A DNA stretch of 64,000 nt. It comes from Streptomyces sp. NBC_00376 (GTDB lineage: Bacteria; Actinomycetota; Actinomycetes; Streptomycetales; Streptomycetaceae). How positions within the stretch are numbered: position 1 is the first letter of the stretch; the number at the start of each line of letters is the position of its first letter. The stretch is from positions 5,952,001 through 6,016,000 of the forward strand of contig NZ_CP107960.1 in the NCBI RefSeq assembly GCF_036077095.1, in the 5' to 3' direction. Shown one piece after another: positions 48,693 to 55,809 of the stretch. The position numbers and the translations under genes were made by a program. The notes under the pieces were generated by a model. It had not been told where the DNA came from. It saw nothing but the letters and a program-made list of their open reading frames with translations, and ran no database searches.

Positions 48693-50035
48693 GAGTCCTC
48701 CGGAACCGTGGGAGCAACAGGAGTCAGGGGCAGCCGCGCGGCCACCCGGAAGCCGCCGTCGGGCAGCGGTCCGGTGTCCAGCGTGCCGCCGGTCAACCGT
48801 ACGCGTTCGCGCATACCGACCAGGCCGTGCCCGGTCCCGGCCGTCTCCAGCGGCGAATCGGGCTGCTCCGCACGGTCGTTGACCACCAGGACGGTCAGAT
48901 GCGCGCCGTCGGACGTGATCGATACCCGGGTCCGCGCCCCGGGGGCGTGGCGGATCACATTGGCCAGGGCCTCCTGCACGATCCGGTACGCCGACAGGTC
49001 CACCGCCTGCGGTACGTCGGGCAGCCCGGCGGACAGCGACAGCTCGGCCGGCAGCCCCGCCCGCACCGTCGCCTCCACCAGCTGCTGCACCCGGTCGAGC
49101 CCCGGCTGCGGTGCCCGTTCGCCCTGGGTGCCGTCGCTGCGCAGCACCGCCAGCAGCCGCCGCATCTCCGTCAGCGACTCCCGGGCGCTCGCCGCGATCG
49201 CGGCGAACTCCTCGTGCGCCTCCTCGGGCAGCCCGCTGATCCGGTAGGGCGCGGAGTCGGCCTGGACCGTGATCACGGACATGTGGTGCGCGACCACGTC
49301 GTGCAGCTCGCGGGCGATCCTGGCGCGCTCCTCCAGCAGCGTGCGCTGTGCCCGCTCGGCCTCGCTGATGGTCTCCTGCTCGGCGAGCCGGCGCTGTACG
49401 TCGCCCCGCTCCCGTATCACCGCACCGATCACCATGAACACGGCGCCGAACGCCGGAAGCAGGCCCGCGGTGCCGTTGCTGCGGTCCGTGCCGCCCAGGT
49501 GCAGGACCAGGCTCGCCACGGCGGTCAGCGCCCAGACGGAGACCACGGTGCGGCGGGTCTCGCGCAGGGCCACCGCCAGCATCACGAAGAGGTAGGCGAT
49601 CAGTGTCGGCGGCGGCCACGGCCAGACGGCCATCTGTGGTTCCGGGTACCGCAGCAGCACCAGCGCCCCCACGATGTCGGCGGGGAAGATGATCCACCAC
49701 GCCTGCAACGGGCGGTGCGCCAGCATCAGCAGCGGCGCCGTCTGGGCGACGGCCAGCAGGCCGGCCAGCCCTTCGGCCATGCTGTATTCGTTGGTCAGCA
49801 CATTGAGCGTGACCGGAACGAAGATCGCCGCGAGGACGAGGACGGCGATGTACGGCAGCAGCCTCCGCCACCGTTTGGACGCGTTCGCGAGCGGCGGGAC
49901 CGGGGGATGGGACGGGTGGGCGAGACCGTGGGCCATCTCGCGCAGATTGCGGCGGGCGGCGCTCACCAGCCCGTCGGCGGCGGGCGGCGGGCGCGGCGGC
50001 GCCTCGGGCGGAATGTAGGGCGGGGTGGTCGTCAT
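48689..50035 (-). CDS. Sensor histidine kinase of the HisKA_3 (DesK/NarX) class
   Basis: A 448-residue membrane kinase. A Pro-rich cytoplasmic N-terminus precedes about five membrane helices (residues about 55-205). The phospho-acceptor His is in RARIARELHDVVAHHMSVITVQAD (about 238-261). The ATPase domain has the N-box YRIVQEALANVIRHAPGA, TVLVVNDRAEQPDS and GTGHGLVGMRERVRLTGG, all intact. With no large outside domain, it may sense the membrane. It forms a two-gene operon with the response regulator. Confidence 0.92.
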   Translation of the reverse strand: MTTTPPYIPPEAPPRPPPAADGLVSAARRNLREMAHGLAHPSHPPVPPLANASKRWRRLLPYIAVLVLAAIFVPVTLNVLTNEYSMAEGLAGLLAVAQTAPLLMLAHRPLQAWWIIFPADIVGALVLLRYPEPQMAVWPWPPPTLIAYLFVMLAVALRETRRTVVSVWALTAVASLVLHLGGTDRSNGTAGLLPAFGAVFMVIGAVIRERGDVQRRLAEQETISEAERAQRTLLEERARIARELHDVVAHHMSVITVQADSAPYRISGLPEEAHEEFAAIAASARESLTEMRRLLAVLRSDGTQGERAPQPGLDRVQQLVEATVRAGLPAELSLSAGLPDVPQAVDLSAYRIVQEALANVIRHAPGARTRVSITSDGAHLTVLVVNDRAEQPDSPLETAGTGHGLVGMRERVRLTGGTLDTGPLPDGGFRVAARLPLTPVAPTVPEDS

Positions 50036-50070
50036 GGCCGCAGCAGCCTAAGCAGCGGGCCGGCCCGGTG

Positions 50071-50084
50071 GCGTCATACCAGGG
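50071..50084. promoter_or_regulatory. Motif upstream of the kinase gene
   Basis: GCGTCATACCAGGG matches the sequence at 47948-47961 at 13 of 14 positions; a related GGGGGTACTACCC inverted element follows at about 50113-50125. It is a candidate autoregulatory site of the response regulator. Confidence 0.5.
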
Positions 50085-50151
50085 TTCCGGTCCGCCGCCG
50101 GGCTCCTCGTACGGGGGTACTACCCGTCGGCCGCCGCGGCCGCCACCGGTC

Positions 50152-51120
50152 TCACAGCTCGGCGAGCAGCTGGGCCTTCTTGGCGCTGAACTCGTCGTCC
50201 GTCACCAGGCCGGACCGGTGCAGCTCCCCGAGGTGCCGGATCCGCTCCGCGATGTCCGCGGGGTCGCGCCGCCCGGCGCCCGCGAGGACGGAGGCGGGCG
50301 CGACGGCAGCCGAATGGTTCCTGCGCACCGATTCCAGCACGGCCGCGGCGAACGGCAGCGACTCGTGCACCGGGCCGTAGCCGAGGCCGAAGACCACCGC
50401 GGCCGGATCCTGGTCGGCGCTGGTGGGGCGGGGCGTCATCGGCTGCGGGCCTTGTGCCGCGCCCGGACCCGGATCCGTGACGAGGCCCGGACCACAGCTC
50501 CGGTCGGGGCTCGCGCCCGGTCCCGGGACCGCGTGCTCCAGCCCCCTGGGCACCAGCCGCAGATAGCCCTCGAACGCCTCCGGGGAGCGCCACTCGACAC
50601 CGCTCAGCTCCGTCACCGGGAACGTCTGGTCGCCGGCCTTCCACTTCGCCGTGGAGGCACCCGTCCAGAACCAGCGGAAGGAGACCCGGTGCCCGTCGAA
50701 GCCGGCCCGGCCGTCGTACGCCTTGAACTGCATCGGCGCCTCGGGCGCCGCGACCAGGAACCGGTCGGCGGGCTCCGCCGCGTCGGGGCCGAGCCGGGCG
50801 CGCAGTTCGTCCGCGTAGTACTCGGCCAGCGTCTCGCGCTCGGCGGGCAGCACCAGCCGGTATGGATCGCAGCCGTCCTTCAGCTGCCCGGCCGCGGCCT
50901 CGACCAGCGGGTCGGCACCGTGTCTCGGCACGGCACGCAGGACCACCGTGCCCCGCTTGCCCGGGGTGAGCGTCACCGACGACAGCGCCGCGTGCGGGAC
51001 GCGGCGTTCACGCAGGCTCTGGAAGAGCTTCGGCGTGCGGATCCCCCGTTCGAAGCGGATGAGCACGGAGTCGGTGTCGAACTCCCAGGTGGCATGAATT
51101 CCGGCCAGCACATCACCCAT
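50152..51120 (-). CDS. DUF4429/SHOCT domain protein
   Basis: A 322-residue cytoplasmic protein. ATG 51120 gives GDVLAGIHATWEFDTDSVLIRFERG, the typical beginning of a DUF4429 module; a second module follows at about residues 130-195 (DGRAGFDGHRVSFRWFWTGASTAKWKAGDQ). The C-terminus IAERIRHLGELHRSGLVTDDEFSAKKAQLLAEL is a SHOCT domain. The linker is Pro/Gly-rich. Such proteins resemble PH-like or Bacterial-PH scaffolds and may mediate assembly; the function is unknown. Confidence 0.82.
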   Translation of the reverse strand: MGDVLAGIHATWEFDTDSVLIRFERGIRTPKLFQSLRERRVPHAALSSVTLTPGKRGTVVLRAVPRHGADPLVEAAAGQLKDGCDPYRLVLPAERETLAEYYADELRARLGPDAAEPADRFLVAAPEAPMQFKAYDGRAGFDGHRVSFRWFWTGASTAKWKAGDQTFPVTELSGVEWRSPEAFEGYLRLVPRGLEHAVPGPGASPDRSCGPGLVTDPGPGAAQGPQPMTPRPTSADQDPAAVVFGLGYGPVHESLPFAAAVLESVRRNHSAAVAPASVLAGAGRRDPADIAERIRHLGELHRSGLVTDDEFSAKKAQLLAEL

Positions 51121-51204
51121 GTGCCTCATCGTATGCGGCACTTGCCCCACCCGTCCCCCCTCGGCGCAGGCCGCGATCGATGGCGCACCGAGGCCTTGCG
51201 GTTG

Positions 51205-52416
51205 TCAGACGGCTCGGCTACCGGTGATGGTTCCGTGGCAGGTGCTGTCGGCGGCCGCGCAGCTCACCGAGTCGTAGGCGCCCACGCCGATGGCGGCGAA
51301 GTTGCCGAGGCTCTCGGTTCCCGGCTCGAAATAGCCGCTGTGCCCGACCGCGTCGCCCGCCGAGACGATCCGCGCGCCGAAGCCGGGTTCGACCGGGTCT
51401 GCCCCGTGGCCCAGGCCGCCGAGCTCCAGGTTCGGTACGTCCGCGATCCAGTCGCCCCGGTCGCGCATCGCCCACACCCTGGCTCCGGTGCGCAGCTGCG
51501 CGGCGTTCTCCACCCGCATGCCGGGGCTGCCGGCCACCGCGATGTCGCCGACCCTGGCGGGCAGTTCATGTGCGGCGACCCCGCACAGCACCGAGCCGTA
51601 GCTGTGGCAGAACAACGAGACCGGGGCGTTGCCGGGCAGCGCGCCCAGCAGCGCGTTCAGCCGCACCGCCCCACGCTCGGCGAGGTTGCCCAGGGCCGCG
51701 TCCATGCCGATACCGGCGGGCGTGGTGTAGTCGGCCCAGGCGATGACCGCGGTACGGGTACTGGGGCGGGCGGCGCGCTCCGCCGCGTACAGCGACTTCG
51801 CCATGCCGACCGGGGCGGCGTTCACCTTGGCCCCGGTCCGCTCCAGTGTCAGCAGGTTGGTGTCGACGCCGGGGACGACCACGGAGATCCGTTCGGCCCG
51901 GTCGAGACTGCCGAACACCTCCGCGGCACGGCCCTTGCCGGACGGGTCGAAGGCGAGGAAGTGGCGGCCGCGGGCGAGCATCGAATCGAAGCGCTGCATC
52001 CGGCGCACCGCCTCGGCGCGGCCGTCGGGGGAGAGCCGCACATCGTGCATGCGCTGCCGCTCGACCTTCCGCGCCTGCGCCACGGCCAGCCGATTGGCGC
52101 GGTAGCGCAGGGTCACCGGAGCGCCGTTCAGATTTCCCACGACCAAGGGGTACTTGTCGGCCAGCGCGGTGCGCTGCGCGGCCGTGAGCGCGGCGAAGAA
52201 ATGGGCCAGCCGGTACGGCGGCGCGTCGGCGTCCGGCAGCGCATGACCCGCCACCTGTCCCCGCGCCCAGGCGGCGAGTGCGACGGTGCGTGGCTCGTCG
52301 GAGCGTTGGTGACGTACGGCAGTCCAGCCAGTGGTCGCCAGCATCACGAACACGACCGCGACGGCGAGCAGCGCGCGCCATGCGGTGAGCGTGGGGGAGG
52401 AGTCGAAGGAAGTCAC
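51205..52416 (-). CDS. Membrane-anchored DUF1023-like alpha/beta hydrolase, paralogue B
   Basis: A 403-residue hydrolase, paralogous to 46796-47842 and longer at both ends. GTG 52416 is favoured as a leaderless start, since TAATGT (52430-52425) lies 8 bases before it; ATG 52428 is the alternative. A membrane helix (about residues 14-32, WRALLAVAVVFVMLATTGW) may be an anchor or signal. PVTLRYRANRLAVAQ, VVVPGVDTNLLTLE, FCHSYGSVLCGVAAHEL (Ser nucleophile) and GHSGYFEPGTESL follow paralogue A closely. The added tail has CAAADSTCHG, a possible disulfide loop. Probably an envelope esterase or lipase of unknown substrate. Confidence 0.83.
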   Translation of the reverse strand: MTSFDSSPTLTAWRALLAVAVVFVMLATTGWTAVRHQRSDEPRTVALAAWARGQVAGHALPDADAPPYRLAHFFAALTAAQRTALADKYPLVVGNLNGAPVTLRYRANRLAVAQARKVERQRMHDVRLSPDGRAEAVRRMQRFDSMLARGRHFLAFDPSGKGRAAEVFGSLDRAERISVVVPGVDTNLLTLERTGAKVNAAPVGMAKSLYAAERAARPSTRTAVIAWADYTTPAGIGMDAALGNLAERGAVRLNALLGALPGNAPVSLFCHSYGSVLCGVAAHELPARVGDIAVAGSPGMRVENAAQLRTGARVWAMRDRGDWIADVPNLELGGLGHGADPVEPGFGARIVSAGDAVGHSGYFEPGTESLGNFAAIGVGAYDSVSCAAADSTCHGTITGSRAV

Positions 52417-52661
52417 TTCGGCCCACATTAGGAGACGCGCGACCACAGCCGTGAAGAGGGTGACACACATCACTCCGCTGCGGGGAATCCGACGGCTCGC
52501 TTTTCACGCTGTGTGGTTGTCACCCGCACGCTCAGGCGCGCGGAGCGCCTCCCGGAGATCACATCTGGCCGTCGGGGCGCGGCTGTTGTGAAGTCGGTCA
52601 TGCCATGGGAGTGAGGCGTGCGGCACATGGGGCCGAGACCGTCGTGCGGGGGTTCCCGCCG

Positions 52662-53327
52662 TCACGCCGGGCGGGTGTCCGCCCGCCAGCCGCCGGCCAG
52701 GGCCGGTCCGAGCTGGTCCAGGTACGCCTCGGTCAGCGCGCGCAGCGAATCCACGCCGGCGTCCCGGCCACGCCCCCAGAGCTGACCGGTCACCCGCATC
52801 ACCCCGCAGAACGCGGCCACGGCGACCCTCGGCCGCGGGTCCTCGTCCACATCGAGCCCCTCGCGCTCCGCGATCAGCAGCGCGATCTGGTTCTCCATCA
52901 CCGTGCACCGGCGCAGATGGGCGGCGAGCAGCGAGGGTGTCGACTCGATCATCCGGTACGTGCGCATGTGGAGTTCGACCGTGACGATCTCCTCGATCGT
53001 CTCGCCGATGCTGTTCCAGGCGCAGAGGACCGCGCTGCGCAGCGCCGCGAACGGGGCCTCGGTGGCGGGGCGCCGGCGCAGCTCCGCGAGGAAGCGCGAC
53101 TCCACCATCTCCTGGATGGCGAAGGCGGCCTCCTCCTTGCTGGCGAAGTAGCGGAAGAAGGTGCGCTGGGAGACCTCCACGGCCTCGACGATCTCGTCGA
53201 CGGTGGTCTCGTCGTAGCCCTGCGTGGTGAAGAGGTCGAGGGCGGCGTGCAGCAGGGCGTCCCGGGTGCGTCGCTTCTTCCGTTCGCGCAGCCCGGTCGG
53301 ATGCGTGGCCCGCTGCCCATCGGTCAC
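52662..53327 (-). CDS. TetR-family regulator of the adjacent MFS exporter
   Basis: A 221-residue regulator with GTG start at 53327. The helix-turn-helix spans about residues 15-60 (ERKKRRTRDALLHAALDLFTTQGYDETTVDEIVEAVEVSQRTFFRYFASKEEAAFAI). The C-terminal domain is helical with LCAWNSIGETIEEIVTVELHMRTYRMIE. It is divergent from a 14-helix MFS exporter; TGACAGTT-type repeats cover the exporter promoter, a classic repressor and efflux pump pair. Confidence 0.9.
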   Translation of the reverse strand: MTDGQRATHPTGLRERKKRRTRDALLHAALDLFTTQGYDETTVDEIVEAVEVSQRTFFRYFASKEEAAFAIQEMVESRFLAELRRRPATEAPFAALRSAVLCAWNSIGETIEEIVTVELHMRTYRMIESTPSLLAAHLRRCTVMENQIALLIAEREGLDVDEDPRPRVAVAAFCGVMRVTGQLWGRGRDAGVDSLRALTEAYLDQLGPALAGGWRADTRPA

Positions 53328-53381
53328 TTAACTGGCCTTCTTTCTCCTGCTTTGTCCAGCTCAGCGTACCTGTGAGCTACG

Positions 53382-53437
53382 TGACAGTTACCGACTTGTG
53401 AAATGGTTTGTCAACTGTCAGAGACTGACACTAATGT
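53382..53437 (+). promoter_or_regulatory. MFS exporter promoter with TetR-type operator repeats
   Basis: TTGTCA (53408-53413), an 18-base spacer and TAATGT (53432-53437) form the promoter. TGACAGTT (53382-53389) and AACTGTCA (53413-53420) are inverted copies, and TGTCA-GAGAC-TGACA (53416-53430) is a second dyad inside the spacer, placed to block RNA polymerase. Transcription would begin at the exporter ATG. Confidence 0.7.
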
Positions 53438-53444
53438 CCCCGGC

Positions 53445-55055
53445 ATGACTAGTCAGACCACCGTCGACAAGGCGTCGCGGGAGCCGCAGGAAACCGCCGC
53501 TCCCGCACCCGCCAAGGGGCTGCGCGGCCACCCTTGGCTGACGCTCTTCTCCGTGGCCATCGGCGTGATGATGGTCGCGCTCGACGGCACGATCGTCGCG
53601 ATCGCCAACCCCGCCATCCAGCAGGACCTGAACGCCTCGCTCGCAGACGTCCAGTGGATCACCAACGGCTACATGCTCGCCCTCGCGGTCTCCCTGATCA
53701 CCGCGGGCAAACTCGGTGACCGGTTCGGTCACCGCCAGACCTTCCTCATCGGTGTCGTGGGCTTCGCCGCGGCATCCGGGGCCATCGGCCTCTCCGACAG
53801 CGTCGCCCTGGTGATCGTGTTCCGGGTGCTCCAGGGCCTCTTCGGCGCCCTGCTGATGCCCGCCGCGCTGGGCCTGCTGCGCGCCACCTTCCCGGCCGAG
53901 AAGCTGAACATGGCGATCGGCATCTGGGGCATGGTGATCGGCGCCTCGACCGCCGGTGGCCCGATCCTCGGCGGCGTGCTCGTCGAGCACGTCAACTGGC
54001 AGTCCGTCTTCTTCATCAATGTGCCGGTCGGGGTGCTCGCGCTGGTGCTGGGCCTGGTGATCCTCAAGGACCACCGCGCCCAGAACGCGCCGCGCTCCTT
54101 CGACATCGGCGGCATCGTGCTGCTGTCGCAGGCGATGTTCTGCCTGATCTGGGCGCTCATCAAGGGCTCCGAGTGGGGCTGGGGCGACTACAAGACGCTC
54201 GGCTTCCTGGGCGCCGCCGTGGCCCTGTTCGTGGTCTTCGCGCTCTCCCAGAAGAACGTCAGGGAACCGCTGATCCCGCTCGCCATGTTCAAGTCCGTGC
54301 CGCTGTCCGCGGGCGCGGTCCTGATGGTGCTGATGGCCTTCGCGTTCATGGGCGGGCTGTTCTTCGTCACCTTCTACCTCCAGAACGTGCACGGTCTGAG
54401 CCCGGTCGACAGCGGCCTGCACCTGCTGCCGCTGACCGGCATGATGATCGTCGCCTCGCCGCTCGCCGGCGCCATGATCACCAAGTTCGGCCCGCGGGTC
54501 CCGCTGGTCGGCGGCATGGTGTGCACGGCGGTCGCCATGTTCGGCATGTCCCAGCTGGAGATCGGCACCGGCACCCTGACCATGTCGATCTGGTTCGGTC
54601 TGCTCGGCCTCGGCCTCGCCCCGGTGATGGTCGGCGCCACCGAGGTCATCGTCGGCAACGCCCCGATGGAGCTCTCCGGCGTCGCGGGCGGCCTCCAGCA
54701 GGCCGCCATGCAGGTCGGCGGCAGCCTCGGTACGGCGGTGCTCGGCGCCGTCATGGCCTCCCAGGTCGACTCCAAGCTGGCCGACAACTGGAAGGCGGCC
54801 CAGCTCCCGCCGCTGAGCCCGGAGCAGCTGGACAAGGCGTCCTCGGCCGTCGAGGTCGGCATCCCGCCGGTGGACGGGAAGGTTCCGCCGGAGATCGCAG
54901 GGAAGATCGCGGGCGTCGCCCATGACACCTTCGTGTCAGGGATGAGCACGGCGTTCATGGTCGCCGGCATCGTCGCGGTGGTCGCCGCGCTGGTCGCCAC
55001 GCTCACCAAGCGCGGTGCGAACGCCGAGGCGGGCGCGGGCGTCGGTCACATCTGA
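53445..55055 (+). CDS. DHA2-family MFS multidrug exporter
   Basis: A 536-residue proton-driven exporter of the EmrB/QacA type with about 14 membrane helices. ATG 53445 lies 8 bases after the -10 box, so the mRNA is probably leaderless. It has ALDGTIVAIANPAIQQDL (motif D1), GKLGDRFGHRQTFLIGV (motif A), and GASTAGGPILGGVLVEHVNWQSVFFINVP (motif C, antiporter signature). The large loop between helices 13 and 14 (SKLADNWKAAQLPPLS...) is typical. Induced by drugs through the TetR gene is the likely mode. Confidence 0.92.
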   Translation: MTSQTTVDKASREPQETAAPAPAKGLRGHPWLTLFSVAIGVMMVALDGTIVAIANPAIQQDLNASLADVQWITNGYMLALAVSLITAGKLGDRFGHRQTFLIGVVGFAAASGAIGLSDSVALVIVFRVLQGLFGALLMPAALGLLRATFPAEKLNMAIGIWGMVIGASTAGGPILGGVLVEHVNWQSVFFINVPVGVLALVLGLVILKDHRAQNAPRSFDIGGIVLLSQAMFCLIWALIKGSEWGWGDYKTLGFLGAAVALFVVFALSQKNVREPLIPLAMFKSVPLSAGAVLMVLMAFAFMGGLFFVTFYLQNVHGLSPVDSGLHLLPLTGMMIVASPLAGAMITKFGPRVPLVGGMVCTAVAMFGMSQLEIGTGTLTMSIWFGLLGLGLAPVMVGATEVIVGNAPMELSGVAGGLQQAAMQVGGSLGTAVLGAVMASQVDSKLADNWKAAQLPPLSPEQLDKASSAVEVGIPPVDGKVPPEIAGKIAGVAHDTFVSGMSTAFMVAGIVAVVAALVATLTKRGANAEAGAGVGHI

Positions 55056-55110
55056 CCGGACGTCACGACGCCGCCGCGGGTCCGCGCCCACGCGTCAACA
55101 CAGTGCGAAC

Positions 55111-55144
55111 GACAGCCCCGCCGGACCCTTCCGGCGGGGCTGTC
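55111..55144 (+). terminator. Terminator after the MFS exporter
   Basis: GACAGCCCCGCCGGA and its exact complement form a 15-bp stem with loop CCCT, 55 bases past the stop. Confidence 0.85.
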
Positions 55145-55211
55145 GCCTATCAGGGTGGTGTGCCCCCGCACCCCCTTCCCCGGGCGCTTCCGCGCAGGTC
55201 AGGGTGCATGC

Positions 55212-55318
55212 AACCGATCCGCAGATCTGATCCGTGCATCTGTTCCGCGCATCAGGTCCGCACCACTGATGCACAACCACTGATCCGACATCTGATCCGC
55301 ACGACCGATTCGCACCAC
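55212..55318. repeat. Degenerate 11-14 bp tandem repeats upstream of the I36-like gene
   Basis: About eight units related to ATCTGATCCGCAC follow one another (for example ATCTGATCCGTGC, ATCTGTTCCGCGC, ACTGATCCGAC, ATCTGATCCGCACG). The array ends about 17 bases before the ATG of the I36-like protein and may hold repeated regulator sites or be a simple slippage product. Confidence 0.7.
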
Positions 55319-55335
55319 CACGGGGGATGATTTCC

Positions 55336-55716
55336 ATGCGTACGACCGTTCGTCTTGCCACCACCCTGGCCGCCGCTTCCCTGGCCGCCACCGCCCTGAT
55401 CCCGCAGACCGGCGCCCACTCCGCGCCCGTCGCGCTCGGGTCCTGCGCCGCCGGTCAGCTCTGCCTCTGGGACGAGCCGGAGTTCACCGGCACCCGCCGG
55501 ACCCACGAGCTGTCCACGACCGACATCGAGAGCTGCGTCCCGCTGCCGAAGGGCAGCAGGGTCCAGGCGCTCGCCAACCGCACCGGCCGCCCCGTCACCA
55601 CGTACCAGTCGGCGGAATGCGCCGAGACCGGCGAGTTCGAGACCTACCCGGGCGGCGGCACCTGGGTGCCCCGGTCCCCGTACCAGGTCAGGGCCTTCAA
55701 GATCTGGGAGAACTGA
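55336..55716 (+). CDS. Secreted peptidase-inhibitor I36-like protein
   Basis: A 126-residue exported protein. ATG 55336 has GGGGG 9 bases upstream. The signal peptide (RTTVRLATTLAAASLAATALIPQTGAHS, cleavage about residue 29-31) is followed by CAAGQLCLWDEPEFTGTRRTHELS, a beta-gamma-crystallin-like I36 motif with YEN replaced by LWDEPEF, and three further features: ESCVPL, SAECAETGEF and four cysteines likely paired. I36 proteins such as SMPI inhibit metalloproteases, though most relatives are of unknown role. Confidence 0.82.
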   Translation: MRTTVRLATTLAAASLAATALIPQTGAHSAPVALGSCAAGQLCLWDEPEFTGTRRTHELSTTDIESCVPLPKGSRVQALANRTGRPVTTYQSAECAETGEFETYPGGGTWVPRSPYQVRAFKIWEN

Positions 55717-55753
55717 CCGCGGGCCGGAGCGTGGAGGACCCGGCCGCGAAACG

Positions 55754-55793
55754 CCGAAGGGCGGCGGGGCCACCCGGCCCCGCCGCCCTTCGG
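55754..55793. terminator. Bidirectional terminator between the I36-like gene and aceE
   Basis: Perfect 18-bp arms (55754-55771, 55776-55793) with loop ACCC between two convergent genes. No T-run; the stem alone is highly stable. Confidence 0.85.
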
Positions 55794-55809
55794 ATCTGTC
55801 CGGTCGTGC

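Noticed and set aside
46796..52416. The two hydrolases as a recent tandem duplication
   Set aside because: They share motifs but differ in length, N-terminus and tail, and are separated by three unrelated genes, so the duplication is old.
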